A DNA stretch of 52,068 nucleotides from Candidatus Obscuribacter sp. (GCA_021772095.1 JADYXR010000213.1:1-52068), one strand, 5' to 3'; counted from the first letter of the stretch, positions 26,396-35,534 are shown. Numbers and translations: made by a program. Notes: generated by a model from the letters alone, not told the origin.

Positions 26396-27698
26396 TCTTA
26401 TCGGCAGTCCACCGTGATTAGTTGGCCTCTACTGAATCCACATTTTGTTTAAAACGATTTTGATCACCTCCAGGCGGAAAAGCACTTGTGGCAATAGTTT
26501 CCAGTGTTTTTTGGTTCAATCAAATTTCATCAACAAATTGTTGAGACAACCGAAGGCCTCACGGAGGAGTTACCCACCCGGAGCTGGCAGGCAGCCGAAA
26601 ACCAGCTATATGACATCCACTCAACCAACTTTCGAACAAGCAAAAATCACACATTCGTTGCATCACGAAAAATCTTACCCAGCCGATTTCATCTTCGCGA
26701 CAAAGTTTTTAAACAGCACCATGTTCATTCAGTATTTTCGCGAATTTTGGCAGCAATCGCTTCAGTGAAATTGCGGAAAAGACTTGCGCGAAGCCGCTCG
26801 GACACGCGGGACAATATCACTAACGTCAATTGCCAGGGCATGGACAACCGGCATTTTTGATATTTTTTGAAATCGCAAACAACGCCAATTGAGAATAGAA
26901 GGGACCGACAAAGTTGGTCCGGCGAAAAAGCCGCATCTACGATGGTCCTTCCAGAATCAGATCGTCTGTTTTGCTTAAACACTGATAAACAAACGCATCT
27001 ATAGGTTCCACATCACCGCAATTTAGTGATATAGCGAGGCACCATCTGCGGTGAATTCATATATTTAGAAGAAGGAGATTATGATCTGAGAACTTATTAC
27101 ATATACACTTCGAAGTTCAGAGCTTTAAAGCCAATTTGCTTAAAAGCCCATGAATAGAGGTACTCCGAGGACAATTATTACGGAGTGCGAAGTGGCGCGG
27201 CACCACAGTTGGTGCGCAAAAAAATATCACTCATAACAGCCAAGCTAGCAAATTGCGCCGATTAAACGACGCTTATTTCACGAAAAACCGACCTTTTATA
27301 CGCGCCAACCGCAAGAATGTTGAACGCTAACCGTAGTCCCAGCGGCGGCTTCAAGCCCGAGCGGGGCAGTTTGGCGGCTCTTTACAAAGAGTCATCGACG
27401 TTCGTTGCCAAGCGGCCCGTTTGGTTAGGGTGAGGGTCCGTTTTTCCATATGCCCTCGAGTCGAACAAAACACCCAAGATACCTTTCCTGTCTGAGCACT
27501 AAATCCATTCCACCCACCGCATCCATGCGGACTGAGGAATGAAGCCTATCGGCAAGCTCAGATATTGTGGAAATATCTTGTGTGCAAGTTCCCTCAGCAT
27601 TTTGGTTGAACGTCTGCGGACTATCACGTCCGTGTGGACTCTCTCGTGTCGGTCATGTAGACCGCCTCGAAACCACCTCCATTCAAAGGAACTTCGCA
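26396..27698. other. 1.3-kb A/T-rich gap upstream of the island, no gene seen
   Basis: The short open frames here lack ribosome sites and give no recognisable product. It contains an inverted pair TCACCGCA/TGCGGTGA (27013-27020, 27047-27054), a GCACC/GGTGC hairpin (27200-27215) and, near 27617-27635, a CGGAC/GTCCG hairpin in the leader of the first island gene. Base composition changes sharply from A/T-rich here to G/C-rich after about 27.6 kb. The island promoter should lie here. Confidence 0.55.
27200..27222 (+). repeat. GCACC/GGTGC hairpin followed by an A-run
   Basis: GCACC (27200-27204) and GGTGC (27211-27215) flank ACAGTT; GCAAAAAAA follows. Part of the dispersed palindrome family. Confidence 0.45.
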
Positions 27699-29425
27699 AT
27701 GCAAAACGGAATCCTCCGCTACTGCGTGGCGGCGCTCGCGCCGATGCTGCTTCTGTCGTTCTCCGGTATCCTGCACGCCGCGGACAAGCCCGAGTACGTA
27801 CAGCCCAAGCCGCTCGCCGACCAGCTCTCCAACACGACGCTCTCCCCGGTCAAGACAGGCGTCCTGCGTGTGCCGACCATCACGTGGCCCGGCGACGTGG
27901 CGACCATCTTCACCGAGCAAGACGGCATCTTCAAGGCCGAGGGGCTCGCGGTCGAACTCTTCTGCGAGAACGACTTCGCCAAGCAGGTTCGCGGTGTGCT
28001 GGACGGCGAGACGCCGTTTCTGCGCGGCGACCTGGGGATGATCAACGCGGCGGCGCCCGTCTTCGAAAAGGCAGGCACCGAGCTTGTGGTCTTCTACGTT
28101 CTGACGCGCTCGACCGGCGGCGACGTGCTCGTCGTTCGCACCGGCACCAACAGCCTGCAAGACATGAAGGGTAAGACCTACGTCCTGCAGCTCAACGGCC
28201 CGCACATGAGCTTCTTTTCTCAGGTGCTCGCTCGCGGTGGTCTCAAGACCTCGGACGTCAATATCAAATGGGTGAAGGAGCTGACGCTTCCCGCCTACGA
28301 CACCAAGGGCAAGGCCGTCGACCCGCGCACGGTGTTCGCTAACGACCCGACCGTGGACGGCTGCTTCGTGATTAGCCCGGACGCGGCTGCCATCACCAGC
28401 GGTGGCGCCGAAGGCGTCAAGGGCAGCAAGCAACTGTTCTCGTCCAAGTCAGCTGACCACGTCATCTTCGACGTGTACGCCTGCCGGGCCGACTGGTTCA
28501 AGGCCAACACCGCGACGGTCGAGAAGTTCGCCCACGCGCTCCTTGTCGGCACCGAGAAGTTCCAGACCCTCAACGCCGACAAGACCAGGGACGCCGCCAA
28601 GTACGGCAAGCTCATGACCCGCTCGGCCGAGCTCCTGTTCGGCTCCAACGACCCCAAGGCCGTCTCCGACGTCGAAGGTTCGCTGGGCGACTGCACGTGG
28701 GTCGGCTTCCAGGGCAACGTCAACTTCTTCACCGGCAACGGCACGACTCGTTCGTTCGCCGTATTGAAGGAAGAGATCCAGACCAGCTTCATCGACCTCG
28801 GCCTGCTCAAGGCCAAGGCCCCTCTGACGACCGCCAACTGGGACTACACCAAGCTCGCCAACGGTCTTAAGAACGTCGACCTGACGTCGGTGCCGAAGCC
28901 CACCTTCGACGCCACCAAGACGCAGCAGGCGGTCGAGAACAAGATCGCAACCGAGCTGGATAAGTGGAACGACGAAGGCAGCATCTACCAGTTCGAAGTC
29001 TACTTCCCGCCCAAGGCGATCGCCTTCGACCCGACCAGCTACGAAGACGCCTTCAAGAAGGCTCTCGAACTGTCCGCCACCTTCGGTGGTGCCCTTGTCG
29101 TGATCGAAGGTCACAACGCCCCGGACGCCGTCAACAGGCCAAGGCGCTCGGCAAGAGCGCGACCGAAATCGCCGGCATCGAACAGGCGGCCCGCAACCTT
29201 TCGCTCAACCGGGCGACGTCGGTGCGCAGGGCGTACCTCGAGTTCTGCAAGAAGAAGGGCCTGCCCGTCGACGAGTCGCAGTTCGTCGCGGTCGGCATGG
29301 GCGTCAAGTCGCCGAAGTTCGCCAACCCTGCGACCGAAGCGGAGTGGAACTCCAACCGTCGGGTCGTGTTCCGGGTGAAGGCCGTCGAAACCGAGTTCGA
29401 CACCTTCCGTCCGGCCGGCAAGTAA
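27699..29425 (+). pseudogene. PBP2 (NMT1/NrtA-like)-OmpA fusion, one-base frameshift
   Basis: A signal peptide (about 1-26, ending LHAADK) leads into a periplasmic type-2 binding-protein domain of the nitrate/sulfonate/urea class (about 35-330; IFKAEGLAVELFCEN, QDMKGKTYVLQL, WVKELTLPAYD). A linker follows, then an OmpA-type domain (IYQFEVYFPPKAIAFDP; LVVIEGHNAPDA). The frame breaks near 29135-29137 and continues in another frame with GIEQAARNLSLNRATSV (the peptidoglycan-binding helix), VAVGMGVKSP and NSNRRVVFRVK, stopping at 29425. One added A in the AAC-AGG stretch restores about 575 residues. AAAGGAAC precedes the ATG at 27699. It is the first gene of the island. A binding domain tethered to peptidoglycan suggests a periplasmic sensor or a scavenging subunit of the importer downstream. 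Confidence 0.8.
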
Positions 29426-29470
29426 CTCAACCCGAACAGTTCCATTCCAACCCAAACGCAGGAGAATCTC

Positions 29471-30226
29471 ATGAAGAAGTTGGCTAACAAGTTCTGCTTC
29501 GGCGCGCTCGCGGTGATCGCCGCGACGCTGTTGACCACCGGCTGCTCCAAGCAGCCCCAACCCCAGCCGCAGCCCTGGCAAGCGCCCAACGCGCAGGTCC
29601 AGGTCCAGCCCGGAGTACCGGGGGCGCCCTCGGCACCCGGAGGAGCCGCACAGGCGGCCATCCCCCAGGGCGAAATCTCGCTCGCGCGTAACTTCTACTT
29701 CGTCTTCGACGGGTCGGGGTCGATGCGCGGAGCCCGGCTCCGGGACGCGAAAGCCGCGGTCCGCGAGTTCATGAACAACGTCCCCAACGACGTCAACCTC
29801 GGGCTCTACGTCTTCGACTATTACGGCGAACGAGAAGTGCTTCCGCTGGGCGGCAACAACCGCACCAAGTTCCTCGCCGAAATCGACAAGGTCTCGGCCG
29901 ACAACGGCACACCCCTGGGTGCCTCCGTCCGCACCGGCGCCCGGGCGCTCGCCGCCCAGCGCGACAAGCAGTTGCAGTACGGCGAGTTCCGCCTGATCGT
30001 CATCACCGACGGTGAGTCCAGCGACTCGATCGAGTACGGCACCGACGAAGCCGAACGACTGCTGGTACCGATCTATACGATCGGCTTCCAGATAGGCGAA
30101 CGTCACGCCTTGCGACAGAAGTCCGTCTCGTACAAATCCGCCAACGACCTCCAGGAGCTGCGCAAGGCTCTGGAGGACGCGGCCGCCGAGCTGGACGTCT
30201 TCGACCCGCAGTCCTTCAAGAAGTGA
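29471..30226 (+). CDS. Von Willebrand factor A lipoprotein
   Basis: 251 residues. A signal peptide with a lipobox (LLTTGC, Cys about 26) is followed by a Pro/Gln-rich linker and one vWA domain (about 72-215) with an intact MIDAS metal site: DGSGS (D80, S82, S84), the Thr of GTPLG (about 147) and the Asp of TDGES (D180). The C-terminus is helical and ends FDPQSFKK. vWA domains bind protein partners through Mg2+. It lies 45 nt after the first PBP2-OmpA gene with CAGGAG before the ATG, so it is probably in the same transcript. A terminator-like stem-loop follows at 30292. Periplasmic adhesion or scaffolding for the OmpA-tethered proteins is my inference. Confidence 0.85.
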   Translation: MKKLANKFCFGALAVIAATLLTTGCSKQPQPQPQPWQAPNAQVQVQPGVPGAPSAPGGAAQAAIPQGEISLARNFYFVFDGSGSMRGARLRDAKAAVREFMNNVPNDVNLGLYVFDYYGEREVLPLGGNNRTKFLAEIDKVSADNGTPLGASVRTGARALAAQRDKQLQYGEFRLIVITDGESSDSIEYGTDEAERLLVPIYTIGFQIGERHALRQKSVSYKSANDLQELRKALEDAAAELDVFDPQSFKK

Positions 30227-30229
30227 TCG

Positions 30230-30268
30230 CACCGAACCGGTGTGAGCACTGGTACCGCTGACGGTGCC
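30230..30268 (+). repeat. Two small CACCG/CGGTG-type hairpins
   Basis: CACCG (30230-30234) with CGGTG (30238-30242), and GGTACCG (30251-30257) with CGGTGCC (30262-30268, one wobble). They belong to the dispersed GCACC...GGTGC family and begin right after the vWA stop codon. Confidence 0.45.
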
Positions 30269-30291
30269 ACGTCGGGAGGGAAAACGGCTCT

Positions 30292-30331
30292 ATCAAATGG
30301 ATTCGGTGATAGCAAACCGGATCCATTTGAT
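30292..30331 (+). terminator. 16-bp stem-loop between vWA gene and second PBP2-OmpA gene
   Basis: ATCAAATGGAT (30292-30302) pairs perfectly with ATCCATTTGAT (30321-30331), and TCGGT pairs with ACCGG inside, around an 8-nt loop. TTCCGTTTAAT follows, a weak T-rich tail. It probably attenuates or ends the first transcript. Confidence 0.65.
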
Positions 30332-30466
30332 TCCGTTTAATCCCAAACCTTTCTATGCGATGCAAACGGAAAGGCGTTCCGACGCCACCTGAAGTGCATC
30401 CTGATCACATTCACACTAGCCGTCCGGAGACTGTAACCGGGCGGCGTTCGTTGGGAGAAACTTCGC

Positions 30467-32014
30467 ATGAAGAACAGAACCGTTATCTTCGCGGTCGCCA
30501 TCCTCCTTCTGGGAGTGCTGGGGATCGGCATCTACAAAGTGAGCAGCAACTGGCTCCTCAAGAAGAAAGAACAAGAAGCGGCAGTCGGCGGCTCCGACGC
30601 CAAGGTCAACCGCGTCATCCGCGGTTGCGGTGACGGCTACCTGGGCTACTCCATCCTCAACACGCCGGAGATGAAACGGCAGATGGCCAGGCGCGGTCAG
30701 GGTCTTGCCTGGACCGACGACGGCGGTTCATATGAGGATCGCCTGGATAAGTTCGCCAAAGGCGACTACGACTTCATCGTTTTGCCCGTCAAAGAGTACC
30801 TCCAGCACGGGCTCAAGCACAACTACCCGGGCGTGATTACGGCTGCCATCGCCGACTCGACCGGCGCCGACGTCATCCTCGGATTCGAAGACAAGCTGCC
30901 CACCGGCACCATTGCCGACCTGAACGACGCGTCGCGCAAATTCGTCTACGTCAAAGCCAGCCCCTCGGAGTTCCTGATCGACCTCGCCGTCGTGGACTTC
31001 GACCTGTTCAACTTGACCAAGACCGACTCGTGGCGCAGCGAACAAGCCGACATCGCCCACGTGATTGCCGCCGCCAAGCGTCGCGAAGGAGACTTCTTCG
31101 CGCTCTGGGAACCGGACGCCTCGCGGCTTATGCGCGAAGTGCCGGGCTTGAAGAAAGTGTTCGGGTCCGACAAATTCCGGGGCTACATCGTCGACGTCTT
31201 CGTGTTCAAGCGCGATTTCGTCACCAACAACCACGACGACGTGGTCGCCTTCTTCGAGGCGTACTACAGCTCGATGCGCACGTTCAGCGGCGATCGCGAC
31301 AAGATGCTGGAAGAGCTCAAGGTGGCGACCGGCATCAACAACAAGACCGAGCTGGAGTCCGTCCTCAAGACGGTGGACTGGCAAGACCTGCAGGAGAACT
31401 GCCTGAAGCAACTGGGCTTCGGTCAGGGTTCGTCTGAAGGCATCCTCAACTGCATCGGCGTGTCGACCGCGGTTCTGGTCAAGACCGGGCGGCTCAAGTC
31501 CGACCCGCTTGCCGACCCGTATCGCATCATCAACACGTCGGTTCTGAAGGCGGTGCAAAACCGGCTGCCGGCCGAGCTCGGCAACTCCAACGTCAAGCGC
31601 CAGTTCGCCCAGCTCACCGAGAAAGAATGGCAGGCGCTGCCGGCGATTGGCACGACCCAGGTGAAGAACATCACCTTCCAGACCGGCTCCGCCGTCCTCG
31701 ACGAAGCCGGTGAGAAGACGGTCGACGAGATTGCCGACCGGCTCGCCAACAACTATCCCGACACGCGTGTTGTCGTGATGGGGCACACCGCCTCCGGTTC
31801 CGACGAATCGGAAAGCATCAAGCTCTCGAAAGAACGCGCCGAAGCGGTCGTGCAGCGGCTGATCGCCGTCCACGGCATGCCTGCTTCGCGGTTCAAAGTG
31901 GACGGCAAAGGTTCGATGCAGCCGCCCTTGAGGCGTCCTGACGAGAACAGCCGCGCCTTCATGTACCGCATTCCCAGAGTCGAGTTCCACCTCTTCATGG
32001 ACAACGCCTTTTAA
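30467..32014 (+). CDS. PBP2-like-OmpA fusion with N-terminal membrane anchor
   Basis: 515 residues. An N-terminal hydrophobic segment (about 6-26) looks like an uncleaved anchor. A periplasmic binding-protein type-2 domain of the NMT1/NrtA kind follows (about 45-340; YDFIVLPVKEYLQHG, TGADVILGF, RGYIVDVFVFKRDF). The C-terminal OmpA domain (about 395-505) has KNITFQTGSAVLDEAGEKT, VVVMGHTASG and the LSKERAEAVVQRL peptidoglycan-binding helix. It is intact, unlike its paralogue at 27699. GGGAG precedes the ATG. The gene is followed after 18 nt by a coiled-coil membrane protein with a strong ribosome site. A sensor linking ligand binding in the periplasm to the cell wall is inferred. Confidence 0.85.
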   Translation: MKNRTVIFAVAILLLGVLGIGIYKVSSNWLLKKKEQEAAVGGSDAKVNRVIRGCGDGYLGYSILNTPEMKRQMARRGQGLAWTDDGGSYEDRLDKFAKGDYDFIVLPVKEYLQHGLKHNYPGVITAAIADSTGADVILGFEDKLPTGTIADLNDASRKFVYVKASPSEFLIDLAVVDFDLFNLTKTDSWRSEQADIAHVIAAAKRREGDFFALWEPDASRLMREVPGLKKVFGSDKFRGYIVDVFVFKRDFVTNNHDDVVAFFEAYYSSMRTFSGDRDKMLEELKVATGINNKTELESVLKTVDWQDLQENCLKQLGFGQGSSEGILNCIGVSTAVLVKTGRLKSDPLADPYRIINTSVLKAVQNRLPAELGNSNVKRQFAQLTEKEWQALPAIGTTQVKNITFQTGSAVLDEAGEKTVDEIADRLANNYPDTRVVVMGHTASGSDESESIKLSKERAEAVVQRLIAVHGMPASRFKVDGKGSMQPPLRRPDENSRAFMYRIPRVEFHLFMDNAF

Positions 32015-32032
32015 AGGAAAGGAGGTTTTTTA

Positions 32033-33037
32033 GTGGCCGAACAACCAACATCGCGCGACATTCTTCGTGCCCGGGACGCTCCTGTCGAAAAGCGCCCCGG
32101 GAGCGAGGACTTGAAGCCAGGCGTGGTGACCAAGCGCGTCTTAAAAGATTGCGCCAGCCATGCCACCACGATTTTTCCTCTGACCGGAACGGCTCTCGCC
32201 ATCGCCTGGACCGTCATGATCGCCCCGTCGCCGGCATCACTGATGGTGGCAATCGGATGCACGTTCATCGGTGCCTGTAGTTTCCTCTACCACTACGTGC
32301 TCAAAGGCCCCGAGCGCGTGGTCGCTCGTCAGAAAGAGCTGATGGCATTGCGCCGTCAGCACGACCTTTACGAAGGTTACCGAGTCGGTCTGGAGTGCCA
32401 GGACGTCGGTTTCGACGAGGGCGCCAAGGAAGCCGGCGAGCTCATCATCGCGTACGAGAAACTGGCGAAGTACCTCGCCTCCAAGGAAGCAGCTTCGGCA
32501 GCCAGCTTCGCGCTGCAAGCCGAGGATGTCTACAAGCAAGGCAGCCAGACCATCCGCAAGGCGCTCGATCTGTACAAGGCGCTCCAGGCAGTCGACGTCA
32601 AGACGCTCAAAAAAGAGCTGAAAACCTGGCAGACCAAACGCGCGAAGCTCGAGGGCAGCGAGCCCGAAGCCAAAACGCTCGACAAACAGATCAGCGCCCA
32701 CTCGCGCCGATTGACTCAGCACGACGAAAACACCGGCGACCTGGCCGAACTATTCGCTCAGGTCGACGACATCGAAGCGGCGCTGGAGACGACCTATATG
32801 GACCTGGTCCGGATGGGCAACGTCGACCCGGCCACATACCTCAGCCAGGACGGCGGAGCGGCCGACCGCATGAGAAGCGCCGTGGCCGCTCGTCAGCGTG
32901 TGCAGGACCGCCTGCGCAGTGCCGGCGAGGAAGACGAAGAGAAGCGCGAAAAGCGCAACAAGTACATCCAGCTGGCTGAAGCCGCGCAAGCGCAAAGTCA
33001 GACGGAAGACCGTACCAACGCTCGCGAAGAAGACTAA
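32033..33037 (+). CDS. Membrane-anchored coiled-coil protein, family uncertain
   Basis: 334 residues from a GTG start preceded by AAGGAGG. Residues about 38-85 form two closely spaced hydrophobic segments (membrane hairpin). The remainder (about 95-334) is charged and helical with long coiled-coil stretches (KELKTWQTKRAKLEG; QVDDIEAALETTYMDL; RQRVQDRLRS). The order of membrane hairpin then long coiled coil recalls XpaC/5-bromo-4-chloroindolyl-phosphate-hydrolysis proteins, but I cannot claim membership. It lies directly between the second PBP2-OmpA gene (18-nt gap) and the PspA-like gene, so it is probably a membrane partner of the latter. The cytosolic side for the coiled coil is inferred. 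Confidence 0.65.
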   Translation: MAEQPTSRDILRARDAPVEKRPGSEDLKPGVVTKRVLKDCASHATTIFPLTGTALAIAWTVMIAPSPASLMVAIGCTFIGACSFLYHYVLKGPERVVARQKELMALRRQHDLYEGYRVGLECQDVGFDEGAKEAGELIIAYEKLAKYLASKEAASAASFALQAEDVYKQGSQTIRKALDLYKALQAVDVKTLKKELKTWQTKRAKLEGSEPEAKTLDKQISAHSRRLTQHDENTGDLAELFAQVDDIEAALETTYMDLVRMGNVDPATYLSQDGGAADRMRSAVAARQRVQDRLRSAGEEDEEKREKRNKYIQLAEAAQAQSQTEDRTNAREED

Positions 33038-33091
33038 GCAGAAACGGGCGAATCGCCTGGCGGACTGAAACTCCACCTGGCACGCTCTTGC

Positions 33092-33111
33092 CGCTGCCCC
33101 GTCGGGCAGCG
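33092..33111 (+). terminator. CGCTGCCC/GGGCAGCG hairpin
   Basis: Eight perfect pairs around CGTC, in the 115-nt gap before the PspA-like gene. Only GTTTC follows, so it may be an attenuator or processing site. Confidence 0.5.
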
Positions 33112-33152
33112 CGTTTCGGCTCTATCCACCATCCCAAGAAAAGGACTACGTC

Positions 33153-34004
33153 ATGAGACTGTTCAACGCAATCGGTCGTTTCTTCTCCAACATCCTCACC
33201 AAGCTGGGTCTGCGTGCCGAAGCCGCCGCCGATGCGCAGTTCACCAAGGACGCCACCAGCAAGGCGATGGCCTTCGACCTCTACGGCGAGGACCTCGAAA
33301 AGGACTTCACGGCGCTGGCCGACGCCATCACGCAAGCCGAGATCGCCGTCCAGACCAAGCGCGACGCCCGCGACAGCTCCAAGACCAGCAAGAAGGACGC
33401 CGAGAAAGCGCTCACCGGCGCCCTCTCCGCCTACGAGGTCGCGCAAGCCAGCTTCACGGCCGCCAGGACCGACGAAGACCGCGCCCACTGGCAGGCCCAG
33501 ATGGACGAGGCCCAGAAGGACGGCACCCAGTTTCAGGCGGACATCACCCGCCTGGCCGCCCAGTTCGTCGAGCTCAAGGCCGAAGTGGAAGGGCACGAAG
33601 AGAAGCTCGAAGAGCTGATGGGTCAGCTGGAAGAGATCCAGAAGGAGATGGCCAACCTGCCCGCCGAGAAGGCGCAGGCCATCGCCGACCACATCGCCAA
33701 CTCCAAGCTGCTCGAAGCCTACGAGCGCGCCATGGGCATGCGCAAGACCGCCAATCGCCGCCCGATCGACGCGGTCAAGGAAGACAACAAGGCGATGGCC
33801 ACCAAGACCAAGGTGGTCGGCAAGATCGCCGGCGTCGACGCCGACAAGAAGCGCGCCAAGTACGTCAGCCAGGGCGAGAAGGAAGAGGCCGGCACCGACT
33901 TCCAGAAGATGCTCGCCGCCCGCGCCGCCCAGCGCACCCAGTCGACCGGCGACGCCCCCGTCACCGAGAAGCCGGCGGCCTCGGACGAACGCCCCAAGAT
34001 CTAA
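33153..34004 (+). CDS. PspA/Vipp1-like coiled-coil protein
   Basis: 283 residues, almost entirely helical, starting MRLFNAIGRFFSNILTKLG. This amphipathic N-terminal helix is of the type PspA/Vipp1 (ESCRT-III-like) proteins use to bind membranes. Long coiled-coil helices follow (about 45-200; EGHEEKLEELMGQLEEIQKE) and then a basic/acidic, probably disordered tail. It is longer than typical PspA (~220-260) because of the tail. No signal peptide. AAAAGGA precedes the ATG. The resemblance is structural rather than a clear sequence match, so other coiled-coil families remain possible. Its position between a membrane coiled-coil protein and the importer suggests membrane maintenance or scaffolding. 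Confidence 0.55.
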   Translation: MRLFNAIGRFFSNILTKLGLRAEAAADAQFTKDATSKAMAFDLYGEDLEKDFTALADAITQAEIAVQTKRDARDSSKTSKKDAEKALTGALSAYEVAQASFTAARTDEDRAHWQAQMDEAQKDGTQFQADITRLAAQFVELKAEVEGHEEKLEELMGQLEEIQKEMANLPAEKAQAIADHIANSKLLEAYERAMGMRKTANRRPIDAVKEDNKAMATKTKVVGKIAGVDADKKRAKYVSQGEKEEAGTDFQKMLAARAAQRTQSTGDAPVTEKPAASDERPKI

Positions 34005-34030
34005 GGCTACACTCGTAGTTGATTGATTCT

Positions 34031-34061
34031 CGGCACCACCTGCAGTGCGCAGGTGGTGCCG
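34031..34061 (+). terminator. 13-bp perfect hairpin before the serpin gene
   Basis: CGGCACCACCTGC (34031-34043) pairs perfectly with GCAGGTGGTGCCG (34049-34061) around 5 nt. It is the strongest member of the GCACC...GGTGC family here and starts 27 nt past the PspA-like stop. GTCGCC follows, with no T-run. Confidence 0.6.
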
Positions 34062-34180
34062 TCGCCGCTGTCGACGAAAAAAACGTTCAAGGCTCTGAGC
34101 CGATGGTGACGCTGTTGCGCCTCCACCGGTTCGGCCATTGTCTTCTCGCCTTCACCAAAACATTCTCAGGAACAACGAAT

Positions 34181-35293
34181 ATGAGCTCATCCATCACCCC
34201 GACCGCGTCCTTCGGCTTCGCCCTTTTGAGCCAGGAGCTGGCCCAGAAGCCCAACGAAAACGTCCTCATCTCGCCGGTCAGCGTCTCGGTCGCCCTGGCC
34301 ATGACCGCCAACGGCGCCCGCGGCGACACGCTGGCGGCCCTTGTCAACGGGCTGCGCCTCACCGGCCCGACCGACAGCTTCGCCGCCCACAACCAGAGCT
34401 ACGGCAGCCTGCTCAACGAACTGAAGGGCACCAAACTCGGTGTCACCCTGCAACTGGCCCAGGCGCTCTGGGCGGCCGAGGGCACCGACTTCGACGCCGA
34501 CTTCCTCAGCGCCTGCTGGAAGGAGTACAAGGCGGCCGTCAACGTCGAGGACTTCGCCGCCCCGGACACGCTCGAGCACATCAACCAGTGGTGCTCGGAC
34601 AAGACCAACGGCAAGATCACCAGCATCCTCGAGGAGATCAACCCCAACAACGTGATGTACCTGCTCAACGCGGTGTACTTTAAGGGCGAGTGGACGGAGA
34701 AGTTCGACAAGAACGACACCGAGGACGGTGCCTTCCAGACTCCGGACGGCAGCAAGCAGCACCCCCTGATGAAGCGCTCGGGCGAGATCCTGCACTCGCG
34801 CAGCGCCGACTACGAAGCTGTCGCCCTGCCGTTCGGCACCGCCAAGCGCATCCACCTGTACGTCTTCCTGCCCGCCGAAGGCAAGACCCCGGCCGACCTG
34901 GCCGCCACGTTCGACGAAGCGAGCTGGACCGCCGCCACGCAGCGCTTCCACGAGAGCGACGGCACGCTGCACCTGCCCCGCTTCAAGGTCGAGTACAGCA
35001 ACCAGCTCAACGACTCGCTCAAGGCGCTCGGCATGGAGCCGGCGTTTAAGAAGACTGCCGACTTCAGCGGCATGGGCGACCTGCCCGGTCTCCACATCAC
35101 CGACGTGCAGCACAAGACCTTCGCGTCCTTCGACGAGGAAGGCGGCGAGGCGGCGGCGGTCACCTCGGTGGGCATGGGATTCGAGAGCTGCATGATGCCC
35201 TGGGAACTCACCGTCAACCGGCCGTTCCTCGCCGTACTCGCCGACCCGACCACCGGCGCCATCCTGTTCGCCGGCTCGATCGTCAACCCGTAA
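34181..35293 (+). CDS. Serpin (serine/cysteine protease inhibitor)
   Basis: 370 residues, the full serpin length, without a signal peptide. Landmarks in order: NENVLISPVSVSVALAMTANGA, LNAVYFKGEWTEKF, LHLPRFKVEY, the shutter/breach region ITDVQHKTFASFDEEGGEAAA, and the C-terminal NRPFLAVLADPTTGAILFAG. The reactive-loop hinge GGEAAAVTS (small residues P14-P8) is that of an inhibitory serpin. Counting from the hinge puts P1 at Glu (E-S bond); counting back from NRPF gives Cys, so P1 lies in the FESCM stretch and the loop is about two residues longer than in antitrypsin. The start at 34181 follows AGGAAC. A cytosolic protease inhibitor within an envelope/transport cluster is unusual; the target is unknown. 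Confidence 0.93.
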   Translation: MSSSITPTASFGFALLSQELAQKPNENVLISPVSVSVALAMTANGARGDTLAALVNGLRLTGPTDSFAAHNQSYGSLLNELKGTKLGVTLQLAQALWAAEGTDFDADFLSACWKEYKAAVNVEDFAAPDTLEHINQWCSDKTNGKITSILEEINPNNVMYLLNAVYFKGEWTEKFDKNDTEDGAFQTPDGSKQHPLMKRSGEILHSRSADYEAVALPFGTAKRIHLYVFLPAEGKTPADLAATFDEASWTAATQRFHESDGTLHLPRFKVEYSNQLNDSLKALGMEPAFKKTADFSGMGDLPGLHITDVQHKTFASFDEEGGEAAAVTSVGMGFESCMMPWELTVNRPFLAVLADPTTGAILFAGSIVNP

Positions 35294-35366
35294 GCAGCGG
35301 CATGAGCTGCGCCGTTTCGTACGCGGCGTAGCGATTCGTCACACTGCCGATTAGAACCGACACTTT

Positions 35367-35435
35367 CGCGGCGTCGCCATCGATACGACGCCGCGATCCC
35401 TCTGTCCCTTATAAGGGACACGGCAAATTTTGCCG
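35367..35435 (+). terminator. Three stem-loops after the serpin gene
   Basis: CGCGGCGTCG/CGACGCCGCG (35367-35376, 35386-35395), the palindrome GTCCCTTATAAGGGAC (35404-35419) and CGGCAAA/TTTGCCG (35421-35435) follow one another. Together they form a compact structured block that probably ends or processes the serpin mRNA. Confidence 0.6.
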
Positions 35436-35488
35436 GAAGTTTCTGGCAGGACCAGCCAGATCAGAAGTCGCGTCGCGTGCAGCGAAGC

Positions 35489-35534
35489 GGCGTCGCTAAC
35501 AACGACGCCAAGAAGTTCGCACCACCTATGGTGC
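35489..35534 (+). repeat. Further GGCGTCG and GCACCA hairpins
   Basis: GGCGTCG/CGACGCC (35489-35495, 35503-35509) repeats the arm of the hairpin at 35367. GCACCA/TGGTGC (35519-35524, 35529-35534) is another member of the dispersed family. More GGCGTCG copies follow near 35558 and 35573, before the next gene at 35785. Confidence 0.55.

Noticed and set aside
26396..27698. Guanidine-I (ykkC) riboswitch upstream of the island
   Set aside because: I searched for the conserved CTAGGGTTCCG-like and ACTGGTCCGAGAG-like segments and found neither, here or at 35.3-35.8 kb.
30728..31990. Open frame of 420 codons on the minus strand
   Set aside because: Antisense to the second PBP2-OmpA gene; long antisense frames are expected with third-position G/C bias.
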